From: Pseudomonadota bacterium | Lineage (GTDB): Bacteria > Myxococcota_A > Polyangia > Polyangiales > JAKSBK01 | Assembly (NCBI GenBank): GCA_022361155.1 | Contig: JAKSBK010000597.1 | Span: 1-40,763, forward strand | Length of the DNA: 40,763 bases | Reading direction: 5' to 3' | Shown: in pieces, positions 24,436 through 32,961 of the stretch | Numbering within the stretch: the stretch's first letter is position 1 | Layout of the letters: the number at the start of each line of letters is the position of its first letter | Translations under genes and position numbers: made by a program | The notes under the pieces: generated by a model | Seen by the model: only the letters and a program-made list of their open reading frames with translations | The model's database searches: none | Told to the model about the DNA's origin: nothing

Positions 24436-25371
24436 ATGCAACGCCAGACGAAGCTCCTCCTACGCGTCGCGCTTTTCGCGATCCCAATTTTCGCGATCCC
24501 AAGCCACATGGGCTGCGGTGGCTCGAGCGCAGAACGACCCGCGGCCGCACATGCCCCGAGCGGCGACGAGGCCGCATCGACGCATACGCCAGCCCAGGCT
24601 GCGGCGCCGGGCGGCGATCATGCCCCGACGCTGGCAGCGGCGCTCGATGTTGCGCTCGCGGGCGGCCATCGCTCCGAGGCCAACCGCGCTCGAGACCGCT
24701 ACCGGCACCCCAAAGAGACCCTGACCTTTTTCGGCCTCGGATCCGACATGAAGGTGCTGGAGATGTCCCCGGGCGCCGGCTGGTACACCGAGCTCCTTGC
24801 GCCCGTACTCCGGGACCACGGCCAGCTGGCAGCAGCCGTCCCCAGCCCAACGGGCCGCTCGGCTCGTTACGCGAAGCGCTTTTCCGACTTGGTGGCCAAG
24901 CACCCCGACGTCTACGACAAGGTAGACAAGGTGTTGTTCGAGTACCCGGACCACCCTTCCCTGGGCCCCGCGAACTCGCTTGACATGGTCCTCACCTTCC
25001 GCAGCACCCACGGTTGGATCAACTCCGGCAAGGTGCAAGACGTCTACCGCGCCATGTACGAGGCTCTCAAGCCTGGCGGCGTACTGGGCGTGGTGCAACA
25101 CCGAGCGCCACCAGGGGCTGCGGCCGAGCAGAGCGCCAAGCGCGGCTACGTGCCGGAAGCCTTCGTCGTCTCGCTATGCGAGCGCATAGGCTTCAAGCTC
25201 GAGGCCCGCTCAGAGCTAAACGCCAACCCCAAGGACACCACTGACCACCCTAAAGGCGTATGGACACTGCCGCCGAGCCTCGCTCTTGGCGAGCAGGACC
25301 GGGACAAGTACCTGGCCATCGGCGAGAGCGATCGCATGACCCTCAAATTCCGCAAGCCTGCGGAGCACTAG
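24436..25371 (+). CDS. Exported SAM-methyltransferase-like lipoprotein (COG4798 type)
   Basis: A 311-residue product. The N-terminus is a signal peptide whose hydrophobic core contains a duplicated FAIP-x-FAIP and ends in a lipobox-like SHMGCGGS. The mature part has the class I methyltransferase cofactor fold: MKVLEMSPGAGWYTELLAPV is motif I, and ALKPGGVLGVVQHRA is the post-motif strand. It belongs with a group of exported methyltransferase-like proteins whose substrate, and even activity, are unknown, since S-adenosylmethionine is scarce outside the cytoplasm. It lies 83 bp after cusA; co-transcription is possible. ATG 24436 was chosen to give the signal peptide. Confidence 0.8.
   Translation: MQRQTKLLLRVALFAIPIFAIPSHMGCGGSSAERPAAAHAPSGDEAASTHTPAQAAAPGGDHAPTLAAALDVALAGGHRSEANRARDRYRHPKETLTFFGLGSDMKVLEMSPGAGWYTELLAPVLRDHGQLAAAVPSPTGRSARYAKRFSDLVAKHPDVYDKVDKVLFEYPDHPSLGPANSLDMVLTFRSTHGWINSGKVQDVYRAMYEALKPGGVLGVVQHRAPPGAAAEQSAKRGYVPEAFVVSLCERIGFKLEARSELNANPKDTTDHPKGVWTLPPSLALGEQDRDKYLAIGESDRMTLKFRKPAEH
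24473..24502 (+). repeat. 15-bp perfect in-frame duplication in the signal peptide
   Basis: TTTTCGCGATCCCAA occurs twice head to tail, encoding FAIPIFAIPS. It lengthens the hydrophobic core of the signal peptide and keeps the frame. Confidence 0.9.
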
Positions 25372-25462
25372 GACTAGGATGCTATGCCTCCCGTCGACTC
25401 GACCGTAGCACCAGGGCACCCGCCCGACCAAATAGGACCGAAGGGTGACGATCGACGTTCAA

Positions 25463-25522
25463 TTGTATGGACCAGTTGTATGGACCAGTTGTATGGATGG
25501 ACATGGATGGACATGGATGGAC
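25463..25522. repeat. Two adjoining tandem repeats, 13-bp and 10-bp units
   Basis: TTGTATGGACCAG is repeated twice plus a partial third copy (25463-25497), running straight into three copies of ATGGATGGAC (25493-25522). The two arrays share the TATGGA/ATGGA core, so one probably arose from the other. They lie upstream of the small gene at 25577 and are clearly less GC-rich than the surroundings. Confidence 0.9.
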
Positions 25523-25576
25523 ATTAGCCACGTGGGCTAGTATTGACGCCAAACCTTGGTGGGGAAAGGCAGGCCA

Positions 25577-25903
25577 ATGGAAATCGATTGGGACAAACTT
25601 GAAGCAGAATTATACGCACGCGTTGTAGCCTCGGCACGCCGGGCGGGCGTCGCAGACCCGAGCCCGGACAGTATCTACGATCTGACCAACCAGATCCGCT
25701 GCAAGAGCCCCAAGGTGGCACGAGCCGCCGAGTGGGCGGCCGAAAAGTTCGCGCGCTACTACGACGCCTCGGTGGCAGAGGGGCCGAAGGACCCCGATCA
25801 TCTCGAGGCCATGCGCAAAGCGGCCGAAGAAGCCAGAGAAAAGCTCGAACGGGTGGCGGTCGAGCGCTTCCCCGTGCCCGTCCTGCCGGTAGACGTTCAC
25901 TAA
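25577..25903 (+). CDS. Small hypothetical protein, mostly helical
   Basis: A 108-residue protein I do not recognise. It begins [20 protein letters not shown], continues with [20 protein letters not shown], and ends with a charged coiled-coil-like helix ([20 protein letters not shown]). There is one cysteine, no signal peptide and no membrane segment. A GGCAGG stretch upstream supports ATG 25577. It stands alone between repeat arrays at 25463-25522 and 25963-26076. Codon use is typical of the neighbours, which is why I consider it real. Confidence 0.65.
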   Translation: MEIDWDKLEAELYARVVASARRAGVADPSPDSIYDLTNQIRCKSPKVARAAEWAAEKFARYYDASVAEGPKDPDHLEAMRKAAEEAREKLERVAVERFPVPVLPVDVH

Positions 25904-25962
25904 GGGCCCGCGGAAGAACAACTCGATCGGTTGCGGCCGCGCAGGGCGGCTTTGAGGCGCCC

Positions 25963-26076
25963 GTGGTCGTGGTCGTGGTCGCGGCCGTGGCCGTGGTCGC
26001 GGCCGTGGCCGTGGTCGTGGTCGCGGCCGTGGCCGTGGCCGTGGTCGTGGACGTGGCCGTGGCCGTGGCCGTGGCC
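25963..26076. repeat. Hexanucleotide repeat, about 19 units of GTGGTC/GCGGCC/GTGGCC
   Basis: A 114-bp run of degenerate GTGGYC-type hexamers. Read on the minus strand it would give a Gly-His-Asp-Arg repeat and on the plus strand Val-Ala runs; I think neither is translated. It follows the hypothetical gene by 60 bp. Confidence 0.9.
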
Positions 26077-26208
26077 GGTCCGAGGCAACCTTAGGCAGTG
26101 TTGAGTCTCGTGGGCGGGTGCTTGCTCAGGGTCAGGGTCAGGAAAAGCACCCCGGAACGGCGTCGCAAGCAAGTCGGACCGGCATCGTCCCGTTGCCTGC
26201 ATGGCATA

Positions 26209-26234
26209 GTTCATGGTATCAAAATACCATGAAC
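26209..26234. promoter_or_regulatory. Perfect 11-bp palindrome over the antitoxin start codon
   Basis: GTTCATGGTAT (26209-26219) and ATACCATGAAC (26224-26234) are exact inverted repeats separated by CAAA. The right arm contains the ATG (26229) of the AbrB-type antitoxin. This has the shape of a dimer operator for autoregulation; binding would cover the start region. A transcript hairpin could also hide the start codon. Confidence 0.75.
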
Positions 26235-26510
26235 GAACCCACGCTAAATGCCATTATAGCTACCATCGATAAGGCAGGGAGGGTAGTCATCCCGGCACTG
26301 CTGCGCGAGAAGCTAGGGCTCAAGCCCGGCACCGAGCTGGTGCTTACGGTGGAAGATCTGTCGCTGCGGCTTACCCGCAACGTCCCCGCCCCGACGATCG
26401 TACGGGTCGGCAGACGGCTTGTGGTGCGCCCGACGGCTTCCGCGGACCGACTCGCGAGGGTCGATGTGGCGGCACTGATCGAAGATGAACGGGACCGATG
26501 GCCGCTCTAG
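26229..26510 (+). CDS. AbrB/SpoVT-type antitoxin
   Basis: A 93-residue protein with an N-terminal swapped-hairpin DNA-binding domain ([20 protein letters not shown], then [13 protein letters not shown], residues about 10-45) and a C-terminal toxin-binding tail. The following PIN gene overlaps it by 13 bases, as in VapBC modules. No Shine-Dalgarno is visible because the palindrome occupies that space. Expected job: bind the PIN toxin and repress the promoter through the palindrome at 26209-26234. Confidence 0.85.
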   Translation: MNEPTLNAIIATIDKAGRVVIPALLREKLGLKPGTELVLTVEDLSLRLTRNVPAPTIVRVGRRLVVRPTASADRLARVDVAALIEDERDRWPL

Positions 26511-26965
26511 CTGGCTACTTTTTCGATACCAGCGTGCTCGTCGCCGGAATCATCGAGTTGGCCGGCCCGGAGCATCCAGCGCAACACCTGATGGCAGGTG
26601 TCTCGGACGGACGATTCGAACGACCCCTGACGGCCTGGCATTGCTGCCTGGAGTTCTATTCTGTGGCGACCCGGTTGCCTCGAGAGCTACGCGTCGAACC
26701 TCGAGTGGCCGCGCAGCTTGCGGAGCAGGAGATCATGAATCGTTTCGTGGTCCACGCGCTGCCGAGGGATCGAAGGGTTGCGTTCATTCGGGGTGCGGCA
26801 CACGACGCCATCCATGGCGGTCGAATCTACGACGCGCACCTGGCCGAGATCGCGCGGGGCGCCGGAGCGGAAGTGGTCGTTACCGACAACCGCAAGCACT
26901 TCGTGCAGCTCCTGCGCCACGGCGTGCGGGTCCTTGGCTCTGACGAAGCAGCCGAGCACCTCTAG
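26498..26965 (+). CDS. PIN-domain toxin (VapC-like)
   Basis: A 155-residue PIN ribonuclease. First acidic residue Asp10 in YFFDTSVLVAG; then Glu in CCLEFYSVATRLP, Asp in RIYDAHLAEIA and Asp in VVTDNRKHF, giving the four-acid site that holds Mg2+. It starts within the antitoxin gene with a 13-base overlap. Slightly longer than most VapC proteins (about 130-140). Second PIN toxin of three in the window; it is only distantly similar to the other two. Confidence 0.87.
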   Translation: MAALAGYFFDTSVLVAGIIELAGPEHPAQHLMAGVSDGRFERPLTAWHCCLEFYSVATRLPRELRVEPRVAAQLAEQEIMNRFVVHALPRDRRVAFIRGAAHDAIHGGRIYDAHLAEIARGAGAEVVVTDNRKHFVQLLRHGVRVLGSDEAAEHL

Positions 26966-27019
26966 CCTGCCACGCGGTTGTTGATCGTCGGACACACGGT
27001 ATAAGGTGCCGCGGAAACG

Positions 27020-27508
27020 ATGGCCTGCCCGTGTGGAAAAGGTGCTTCGGCTGATGCGTGCTGCGGTCCGGTCGTCGCCGGCCACGCCCGGGCACCAAGC
27101 GCGGAAGTGCTGATGCGTGCACGCTACACGGCCTACGTGGTGGGAGCGATCGATTTCCTGTTCGAGTCGCTGCACCCGGACGCGTCGGACAAGGCGGATC
27201 GAAGGAGCGCCGAGCGCTGGTCGCGGGATGCCACGTGGCGAGGTCTCGACATCGTCGAAACGCTTGAGGGCCAGCGGGAAGACGAGCAAGGCGTGGTCGA
27301 GTTTGTTGCTCGCTACTCGATCGACGGCCAAAGCCGACGCCACCACGAGCGAGCCAGCTTCCGCAGGCACGAAGGTGACTGGCGCTACCTCGACGGCGAG
27401 CAGGTCACGGCCGCGCCGGTGCGTGTGGGCCAACGTGTTAGAAGGAACAGCCCGTGCCCGTGCGGTAGCGGCAAGAAGCACAAGAAGTGCTGCGGCAAGC
27501 GGTACTAG
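27020..27508 (+). CDS. ychJ: YchJ-family protein with two SEC-C-like zinc motifs
   Basis: A 162-residue protein of the YchJ (UPF0225) group. It opens with [17 protein letters not shown] and closes with [16 protein letters not shown], two SEC-C type zinc-binding ends; between them is the NTF2-like core with [17 protein letters not shown], then [11 protein letters not shown] and VEFVARY. Function in the cell is unproven; SEC-C motifs bind zinc and may contact proteins or nucleic acid. ATG 27020 gives the full N-terminal motif. It sits between two PIN modules and points toward one, with no apparent functional link. Confidence 0.87.
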   Translation: MACPCGKGASADACCGPVVAGHARAPSAEVLMRARYTAYVVGAIDFLFESLHPDASDKADRRSAERWSRDATWRGLDIVETLEGQREDEQGVVEFVARYSIDGQSRRHHERASFRRHEGDWRYLDGEQVTAAPVRVGQRVRRNSPCPCGSGKKHKKCCGKRY

Positions 27509-27562
27509 GCGTCGAGGCAGGATGAGCGCCGCTCCGATCTTCGCTGTGTGGGGGCGGTCCCG

Positions 27563-27967
27563 TTAGGCGGTGTAGTCGATGACTCGCAGACGCGGAACTC
27601 GCCGGAAGTGCCCGCTGTTGCGCGTCAGGATCGGCAGCGCCGCAGCGCGTGCGGTGCATGCGATCCACAAATCATTGGTTCCGATGAGCTGGCCCTTGGA
27701 ACGAAGGACTCGCACGGTCTCTGCGTAGAGCGTGGCAACCTCCGCGGTTACGGGCAGCAGGTTAAGAAACGCCGTCAGCGCCGTGGCAGCGGCGCTCGTG
27801 GGATCGGCGAATCCTTGCAGGTACTCTCCCAAGGCGATGGTGGGGAGATACAACTCAGCTTCCGGGCTGGAACGGAGGTAAGCGATGGCCCCGCGGGAAG
27901 GCCCGCGACCACGGCGTTCGTTCTGGACATCGATCAGGAAGGTGGTGTCAAGGGCTACTCTTGCCAT
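27563..27967 (-). CDS. vapC: PIN-domain toxin (VapC)
   Basis: A 134-residue PIN protein. Asp7 lies in VALDTTFLIDVQ, Glu in IALGEYLQGF, Asp in GTNDLWIACTA, and a last acidic/polar site near LTRNSGHFRR; the order and spacing match VapC ribonucleases. It overlaps the upstream antitoxin gene by 13 bases, exactly as at 26498-26510. It converges with ychJ, 54 bp away. Symbol used for family only. Confidence 0.87.
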   Translation of the reverse strand: MARVALDTTFLIDVQNERRGRGPSRGAIAYLRSSPEAELYLPTIALGEYLQGFADPTSAAATALTAFLNLLPVTAEVATLYAETVRVLRSKGQLIGTNDLWIACTARAAALPILTRNSGHFRRVPRLRVIDYTA

Positions 27968-28203
27968 GGATCGCTGGGCGGTTCGTCACTCGCCTGCGCT
28001 CGTTCGAGCGCCGACAGCACCTTTTCGGAGGGCAGCGGTGCGATTGCGAGGGCTTCGAGCAATGAAGCAGCCGTCGACTGCGGGTTATCCCAGTGACCGC
28101 GCCGAATGACCTGAGAGAAGGACTCATCCGGCCTGATGCGAGCTCTCCGCAAGGTCTCGTAGGCGACCAAGTCGATCGAGATGGTTTTCGTTGCCACATA
28201 CAC
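27955..28203 (-). CDS. vapB: VapB-type antitoxin (DUF217-like)
   Basis: An 82-residue protein starting ATKTISIDLVAYETLRRARI and continuing DESFSQVIRRG, the pattern of the DUF217/VapB antitoxins (common in archaea and cyanobacteria). The C-terminal half would wrap the PIN toxin. Start is GTG 28203 or GTG 28197; the latter gives the usual N-terminus (V/M)ATKTIS. The upstream region is a short AT-rich island in a GC-rich neighbourhood. Confidence 0.8.
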   Translation of the reverse strand: MYVATKTISIDLVAYETLRRARIRPDESFSQVIRRGHWDNPQSTAASLLEALAIAPLPSEKVLSALERAQASDEPPSDPWQE

Positions 28204-28218
28204 ATATATACATGTACG
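28196..28218 (-). promoter_or_regulatory. AT-rich start region of vapBC with TACATGTA palindrome
   Basis: An alternating purine-pyrimidine stretch (ACATATATACATGTA) overlaps the antitoxin starts and includes the 8-bp palindrome TACATGTA (28209-28216). It could be the promoter -10 region and operator. No clear -35 was found. The 213-bp gap to alaS holds nothing else I can name. Confidence 0.35.
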
Positions 28219-28416
28219 CTAGCCAGCGTCAAGCCAATCCGTGTCTCCTCCATGCCTCTCCCACCAACCCCTCGAGGCCCTGCAGGACCCCACTATCACT
28301 GGATGGATTGGTCGGCGCGGAACATGGTGGAGCGACCACCCATCCATCCTGGGGCCAACCTGCGGGGAGCTGGCTCCCTGGCGGCTGTTGACGGAGTAGG
28401 CTAGAGACTGGGCCCT

Positions 28417-31083
28417 GTGCGTACAGGAAAAGAAATCCGCGACGGCTTCAGGCAGTTCTTCGTGCGACACGGCCACGAGCCGGTTGCCTCGGGTCCGCTC
28501 GTGCCGCCGAACGATCCGTCGTTGATGTTCAGCAATGCGGGGATGGTGCAGTTCAAGGATGTCTTCACCGGGCAGCAAAGTCGCCCGGCCAAGCGAGCCA
28601 CGACGGCCCAGAAGTGTGTCCGCATCAGCGGCAAGCACAACGACTTGGAGAACGTGGGCGTGACGGCCCGGCATCACACGTTCTTCGAGATGCTCGGTAA
28701 CTTCTCGTTCGGCGACTACTTCAAGCAGGAGGCCATCGCACTTGCCTGGGAGCTGATGACCGAAGGCCTCGGCCTGCCCCCCGATCGGCTCGTCGTCAGC
28801 ATCTTCGGCGGCGATCAGGGGCTCGAGCCGGACCACGAGTCCGCTGCGATTTGGCGCGAGGTCGCAGGGCTGCCCGAGGAGCGCATCCTGCGCTGCGGGG
28901 CGAAGGACAATTTCTGGCAGATGGGCGATACCGGCCCCTGCGGTCCCTGCTCCGAGATCCACTACTTTCAGGGGGAGGGGCTGCCCGATCCAGCCACCCT
29001 TGGCCATGAGCCAAGGCCTGACGGCAGCGGTTGGGTAGAGCTCTGGAACCTGGTGTTCATGCAGTTCGAGCGCCACGCGAAAGCAACCCTGCGGCCGCTG
29101 CCCGCCCCCTCGATCGACACGGGAGCCGGGCTCGAGCGTCTCGCTGCGGCGGCCCAGGGCGTGCTCAGCAACTACGACACCGATCTGTTGCGACCCATCG
29201 TCGACCTCGCTTCCGAGATCGCCGGCAAGCCGTACCGGGGAACGCTCGCGGCGGATGACATATCCATGCGCGTGATCGCAGATCACGCGCGCATGACGTC
29301 GTGCCTGATCAGCGAAGGTGTCCTGCCCGACCGTGACGGCCGCGCCTACGTGCTGCGGCGGGTCATGCGCAGAGCGATCCGCCACGGGCATCGGTTGGGC
29401 ATCGAGCGCTTGTTCTTGCACGAGTGCGCCCTCAAGGCCGTCGATCTACTGTGCATGGAGTATCCGGAGCTCGACGAGCAGCGCGCGCTGGTCGCGCAGA
29501 TCAGCGAGCAGGAAGAGGAGCGATTTCGCGCCACGTTGCGGCGAGGGCTCGAGCGGCTCGAAAGCCACACCACGGGCAAGAAGCCGGGACACACGTTGCC
29601 GGGCTCGCTGGCGTTCGAGCTCTACGACACCTACGGCTTCCCGCTGGATCTGCAAGAAGTGATCGGACACGAGCAGGGATTCAGCGTGGACCGCGAGGGC
29701 TTCGAGCGCGCGCTGGGCGCTGCGCGCGAGCGAAGCGCGGGCTCCAAGGTGGGCGAGCAAGCGGTTGCTGCCGTCTACCGCAACCTGTCAAGCGGCCTGG
29801 GTCGCGTCGAGTTCGTGGGCTACGAGCGCGAGCAAGCCGAGAGCCGGATCGCTTCCCTGCTGTGCGACGGATCCGAGGTGCAGCTGCTCGCCAAGGGGCA
29901 GTCCGGGGAGCTCGTCACGAAACTCACGCCGTTTTATGCGGAAGCGGGCGGGCAGGTTGGCGACCGAGGTACGATCACGAGCGCACAAGGCCTGTTTGAA
30001 GTGAGCGATACCCAGGCGCCGCTTCCCGGGCTGATCGTGCACCGGGGCCGCGTCAGCGACGGGACGTTCGCGCCGGGGCAACAAGTCCGGCTGGCCGTCG
30101 ACCACGCGCGCCGCTCGGCCACCCGGCGTAACCACAGCGCTACCCATCTCATGCACTGGGCGCTGCGCACGGTTCTCGGCCCCCAGGCCGTGCAGAAGGG
30201 ATCGCTGGTCGGACCCGACAGGCTGCGCTTCGATTACACCGCGAGCAGGCCTCTTGCGGCCGAGCAGATCGGGGAGATCGAAGACCTGGTCAACGAGCGT
30301 GTGCTGTGCAACGCGCCGGCGGCGACCGAAGTGCTGCCGCTCGCTCAGGCCAAGGAAAGGGGCGCGATCGGTATCTTCGAGGAGAAGTACGGCAGCGTGG
30401 TGCGCATGTTGACGCTCGCGGAATCGATCGAGCTTTGCGGCGGCACGCATGTCGAGCGCACCGGGGACATCGGGTTGTTCAAGATCCTGTCGGACACCGG
30501 GTTGGCAGCGGGCGTGCGCCGGATCGAGGCCGTGACAGGCACGGGCGCCATGGCTCATCTGCGCCGCCTCGAGCGCGAGCTCTCCGAAACCGCACGGCTC
30601 GTCAAGAGCAACCTGCTGGATACGAGCGACAAGGTCGGGCGCATGCTGCAACGCCACAGAGAGCAGCAACACGAGGTGAAGGAGCTCAAGCGGCAGCTGG
30701 TGGCGGGTGGCCGCCGGGACTTGAGCTCTCAGGCACGCAAGGTCGGTGCGATCACCGTGCTCGGCGCCAGCGTGGACGTGGGCGACGCGCGCGCGCTCCG
30801 GGAACTGGCCGACAAGCTCCGAAACAAGCTCGAGCCCGCAGTGGTGGCGCTGGGCTCACCCACCAAGGACGGTCGGGCGATTCTCGTGTGTACGGTCTCC
30901 AAGCCGCTGACGGTCCGCTACCAGGCCGGCAAGCTCGTTCGGCAGCTGGCCGAGGTGGTAGGCGGCGCAGGCGGCGGCCGGCCGGACTTCGCGCAGGCGG
31001 GCGGCTCCAACCCCGCGAAGCTCGAGCAGGCCGTGCAGCGGGTCTACAGCTTGATCGCCAGCCCCGAGGCCGAGGTCGGTTAG
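28417..31083 (+). CDS. alaS: Alanine--tRNA ligase
   Basis: An 888-residue AlaRS, full length for bacteria; it charges tRNA-Ala. The N-terminal class II core starts RTGKEIRDGFRQFFVRHGH with FSNAGMVQFKDVFTG, and RATTAQKCVRISGKHNDLEN. The editing domain zinc ligands are HSATH (near residue 573) and CGGTH (near 675). The C-terminal DHHA1 domain includes the Gly-rich GGAGGGRPDFAQAGG. Start is GTG 28417. Its stop is directly followed by the stop of the opposing GH172 gene with no spacer. Confidence 0.97.
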   Translation: MRTGKEIRDGFRQFFVRHGHEPVASGPLVPPNDPSLMFSNAGMVQFKDVFTGQQSRPAKRATTAQKCVRISGKHNDLENVGVTARHHTFFEMLGNFSFGDYFKQEAIALAWELMTEGLGLPPDRLVVSIFGGDQGLEPDHESAAIWREVAGLPEERILRCGAKDNFWQMGDTGPCGPCSEIHYFQGEGLPDPATLGHEPRPDGSGWVELWNLVFMQFERHAKATLRPLPAPSIDTGAGLERLAAAAQGVLSNYDTDLLRPIVDLASEIAGKPYRGTLAADDISMRVIADHARMTSCLISEGVLPDRDGRAYVLRRVMRRAIRHGHRLGIERLFLHECALKAVDLLCMEYPELDEQRALVAQISEQEEERFRATLRRGLERLESHTTGKKPGHTLPGSLAFELYDTYGFPLDLQEVIGHEQGFSVDREGFERALGAARERSAGSKVGEQAVAAVYRNLSSGLGRVEFVGYEREQAESRIASLLCDGSEVQLLAKGQSGELVTKLTPFYAEAGGQVGDRGTITSAQGLFEVSDTQAPLPGLIVHRGRVSDGTFAPGQQVRLAVDHARRSATRRNHSATHLMHWALRTVLGPQAVQKGSLVGPDRLRFDYTASRPLAAEQIGEIEDLVNERVLCNAPAATEVLPLAQAKERGAIGIFEEKYGSVVRMLTLAESIELCGGTHVERTGDIGLFKILSDTGLAAGVRRIEAVTGTGAMAHLRRLERELSETARLVKSNLLDTSDKVGRMLQRHREQQHEVKELKRQLVAGGRRDLSSQARKVGAITVLGASVDVGDARALRELADKLRNKLEPAVVALGSPTKDGRAILVCTVSKPLTVRYQAGKLVRQLAEVVGGAGGGRPDFAQAGGSNPAKLEQAVQRVYSLIASPEAEVG

Positions 31084-32961
31084 CTACGGCTGCGGCGCCG
31101 GAGCTCCGCGCAAAGCCGCGATCCGTGCGTCCAGCTCTTGGACCGTCATCACGGGCCTGGCTGCCTCGGCCGGCTGGGGCACACGATTGTGCCGCGCGCC
31201 TGGAATCGCATACCAGTAGGTCACCACCGAGTACTTGAGCAGGTTCCAGCGATTGCGCATCTGGGTACCGAACGAAGCCTCCATGTCGAAGTGAAGGCGC
31301 ATCGAAAACGGGATCGCATCCCAGACGCGCGAGCGGGTCGTGATGTTGTAGCCGCGCACGTCTTGCGCGCTACCGGTGCGTACGTTGGACAGGAACGGAT
31401 GACTGAAGGTGTCGAGCCCGGTCGGGTCCACGCCGCCGGCCCAGCCGTAGTAGTCCTCGGTGCCCGTGCCGAAGTGGGTCGGGAAATCGTCCCCCGTGCC
31501 GTTCTGATCGTAGGCCTCGTCCACGTAGATCTTCTCGTCGCCTTCGCCCCACCAGCCTCTCTCTGCGTTCAGGACCGTCCACACGTCGGCGACGTAAACG
31601 CCCTTGCCGTCCACGTGCACGAAGTTCCAGTCCGAAAAGGGCGTACCCGGCACGGGCTCGCTGGTCCGCCAATGAGCATGAAAGTGCATCGAGTCGGCGT
31701 CCCAGAACCATGGCGCCGTCTGTAGCTTCACCTCCAGGGTCACCGGGTCCGGCCCCAGGTTCTCGAAGGCGATTTCGCCCGCGTGCTGGTAGGGCATCAC
31801 CCAGCGCGTGATCATGGTACCGTCGGGGCGCATCTCGCGCTCCCAGGTCTTGAACGGGTTGACCTCGTTACCGCTGCAAAAGTAGTCGCCGAGCGGCGTC
31901 CAGATTGTTTGCTCGCCGTCGAACGTGCCCTTCAGGATGGTGGAGCGCAGGCGTTGGCGCGAGGCATCGGCGAGCTTCACTTCGAGATGGCGTACCGCGT
32001 TGCTGCCCGGCGCAAGGGGAATCGTGAGGGATTGTCCCGGGCCCAAGGTGGCGTTCTGATGCTTGGCCGTACCGCCCGCGAAATCGGTGGGATTCGCGAG
32101 CTGGGCGCTGACCGTCTGCATCGTGCCCAAGGCCTGCTGAAAGCCCTGCGGGGTGTACGTCTCGACGACGGTGCCCGGCGGGAACTCCACGTAGTTGATG
32201 ATGTTGTAGAAGTTTCGGGTGTCGGCGACAGTCACCTTGCAGCTGCGTTGATAGGGGATGGGAAGGTAGAGGTTTCCAGCACGCGCCGTGAAGCCCGCGA
32301 AGACGCCGGGCACTTCGAAGCTGTTTTGCTTGGGTGGGACTGGTCCGTATTCCTGTACCAACCACTCGTTTCGGGTCACGAGCTCGATCAAGTACTCTTC
32401 GATCACCGGGACCGGATTGTCGTCCAGATAGATACGAATCTTTGGGCCCAAGCGGTTCATGAAGTCGTAATAGAAAAACGTGCTCCAGATCTTGACGATG
32501 GCTCCGGGCCCCCGGTGTTCCATCAACACCCGTTCGTCTCCCTCGCTGCGGATGGCCCCTACGCCGTCCCCGTCCGCGAACCAGCCTGGCGAGCCTACCG
32601 GCGGCTTCGATTCTCGGTTGTAGCTGCTGGACTGGAGCGACTTGTGCCGAAAGGCCGTGGGAAAGCGAGCCAGGCGGTCGCGATCGACCATCTGCTCGAG
32701 CATCCACTGCAGCGTGACCCTGGCCGGCGGCGGTGGAATCGGTCCGCCCGCGCCCCCAGGGCCGAGCCCTGCCACACCTGCGCCCCCTGGCATGCCTGCA
32801 ACGATCCCCACTCCGCCGCTGCCGCCGCTGCCGCTCATGGCAACCGCGCCGCCCGACGTTCCCGAACCAGGAGGGGGCAGGGAAGCGGTGGGGCCGCTGC
32901 AAGCGGATACGCAGCACGCCGCGCAGAGCAAAGCAAGGAATTGGTGGGTGGTCAGTTGCAT
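31084..32961 (-). CDS. GH172 (DUF2961) family lipoprotein
   Basis: A 625-residue lipoprotein: signal with CVSAC (Cys21), a Gly/Pro-rich linker (residues about 30-80), then the DUF2961 domain shared with the protein at 1940-3547 (RVLMEHRGPGAIVKIW, then YQRSCKVTVAD, GWWGEGDEKIYVDEAY, FGTGTEDYYGW). GH172 enzymes cleave furanoside sugars; this one would act at the outer membrane, on external polysaccharide. An eight-residue insertion separates the GEGDE and GTGTED motifs compared with the first protein, so the two probably differ in specificity. It overlaps by ten bases the end of the truncated sugar-enzyme frame upstream, suggesting they once formed an operon. Confidence 0.88.
   Translation of the reverse strand: MQLTTHQFLALLCAACCVSACSGPTASLPPPGSGTSGGAVAMSGSGGSGGVGIVAGMPGGAGVAGLGPGGAGGPIPPPPARVTLQWMLEQMVDRDRLARFPTAFRHKSLQSSSYNRESKPPVGSPGWFADGDGVGAIRSEGDERVLMEHRGPGAIVKIWSTFFYYDFMNRLGPKIRIYLDDNPVPVIEEYLIELVTRNEWLVQEYGPVPPKQNSFEVPGVFAGFTARAGNLYLPIPYQRSCKVTVADTRNFYNIINYVEFPPGTVVETYTPQGFQQALGTMQTVSAQLANPTDFAGGTAKHQNATLGPGQSLTIPLAPGSNAVRHLEVKLADASRQRLRSTILKGTFDGEQTIWTPLGDYFCSGNEVNPFKTWEREMRPDGTMITRWVMPYQHAGEIAFENLGPDPVTLEVKLQTAPWFWDADSMHFHAHWRTSEPVPGTPFSDWNFVHVDGKGVYVADVWTVLNAERGWWGEGDEKIYVDEAYDQNGTGDDFPTHFGTGTEDYYGWAGGVDPTGLDTFSHPFLSNVRTGSAQDVRGYNITTRSRVWDAIPFSMRLHFDMEASFGTQMRNRWNLLKYSVVTYWYAIPGARHNRVPQPAEAARPVMTVQELDARIAALRGAPAPQP

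Noticed and set aside
25463-25522. CRISPR-like array
   Set aside because: Repeats are contiguous with no spacers.
25900-26214. His/Gly/Asp-rich frame on the minus strand, possible metal-binding protein
   Set aside because: Entirely explained by the hexanucleotide repeat; flanks have no protein character and it overlaps the AbrB palindrome.
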